A stretch of 5,382 bases of DNA from M55B175 sp964635265 (lineage in GTDB: Bacteria > Desulfobacterota > Desulfobacteria > Desulfobacterales > Desulfosalsimonadaceae). This document shows, piece by piece, positions 4,965-5,382 of the stretch; positions within the stretch are counted from its first letter, which is position 1; each line of letters opens with the position of its first letter. Both the position numbers and the translations under genes were made by a program. Under the pieces are notes generated by a model that saw only the letters and a program-made list of their open reading frames with translations, was not told where the DNA came from and made no database searches. The stretch is from assembly GCA_964635265.1 (NCBI GenBank), contig CAZWNV010000202.1, positions 1 through 5,382 of the forward strand. Reading direction: 5' to 3'.

Positions 4965-5382
4965 CAGTACCCCAGCCGGCGCAAGCTCCGGGCGTCCCTG
5001 CTCCAGTTTTTCTCCACCCGGATAAAGAGCTGCAGGTAGACCCGGATGCCCAGCAGTCGCTCCATTTCGAGCCGCGCTGCCCGGCCGATTTCCTTTAATT
5101 TGGCGCCGTTTCTGCCGATAATAATTTTTTTCTGGGAGTCGCGCTCTACATGAATCTTGGCGTATAGCCGGAGGAGATCGCGCTCTTCGTCGTCTTCCAT
5201 GAGTTCAACGGAGACGGCCGTGGCAAAAGGAACCTCCTCTTCGGTCAGCGAGAAGACCTTCTCCCGGATGATTTCTGTCAGGATGAACTCTTCGGAAACA
5301 TCGGTGACCATGTCGGGCGGATAATACGGCGGTCCCTGGGGCAGAGCCGCCTCCAGCGCCCCCACCAGCTCCGGGACCTGGG
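4964..5382 (-). CDS. era: GTPase Era, C-terminal KH-domain part
   Basis: The frame is open from the right edge of the window, so only about 138 C-terminal residues are present; the GTP-binding domain is outside. The linker LPQGPPYYPPDMVTDVSEEF is characteristic of Era. The KH domain follows, with KKIIIGRNGAKLKEIG carrying the GxxG loop as GRNG. The protein ends in the typical RVEKNWSRDARSLRRLGY. Era is an essential GTPase that binds the 3' end of 16S rRNA through this KH domain and assists maturation of the 30S subunit in the cytoplasm. The domain looks complete and unbroken. The stop TGA shares its A with the ATG of the ATP-grasp gene, so translation is probably coupled. An internal GTG at 5365 is not a real start because Era coding sequence continues upstream of it. 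Confidence 0.95.
   Translation of the reverse strand, partial: QVPELVGALEAALPQGPPYYPPDMVTDVSEEFILTEIIREKVFSLTEEEVPFATAVSVELMEDDEERDLLRLYAKIHVERDSQKKIIIGRNGAKLKEIGRAARLEMERLLGIRVYLQLFIRVEKNWSRDARSLRRLGY

Overview
The window is moderately GC-rich and looks like a chromosomal segment from an anaerobic bacterium. Desulfobacterota is the best guess, from the pairing of two ferredoxin-containing MinD/Mrp-type ATPases with two NifX-like proteins and from the era / ATP-grasp / HNH neighbourhood. This is recognition from memory, not a database result. All genes lie on the minus strand except one convergent gene at the left edge. No tRNA, rRNA, CRISPR array, insertion sequence or phage gene was seen.

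Right to left, in the direction of minus-strand transcription: the 3' end of era (5382-4964) is followed with a one-base TGATG overlap by an ATP-grasp protein of unknown substrate (4964-4086). Its end overlaps a 94-residue HNH endonuclease-like protein (4099-3815) by 14 bases. A gap of about 180 bases follows. It holds GC-rich hairpins, a strong sigma-70-type promoter (TTGACA, 17 bases, TATTTT) and, just past the predicted transcription start, a perfect 14-base palindrome, TGAGCATATGCTCA, that looks like an operator.

That promoter drives a compact four-gene operon: two paralogous MinD-superfamily ATPases (3636-2800 and 2752-1889), each with an inserted double [4Fe-4S] ferredoxin segment, then two NifX/NifB-type metal-cluster-binding proteins (1786-1421 and 1399-1067). 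The operon ends in two tandem hairpins, each followed by a T-run on the minus strand. These separate it from the convergent 3' end of an AsmA-like protein gene (1-962).

The operon resembles the Desulfovibrio orange-protein (ORP) locus and related MinD-NifX clusters. The likely theme is ATP-dependent handling of an Fe-S or mixed-metal cluster, with the NifX-like proteins as cluster carriers; the physiological target is unknown. No nitrogenase gene is present, so a role in nitrogen fixation is not supported. The most interesting points are the operator/promoter arrangement with no regulator gene in view, the self-contained two-ATPase/two-carrier operon, an apparent cysteine loss in one NifX-like protein, and the era-coupled ATP-grasp/HNH pair.
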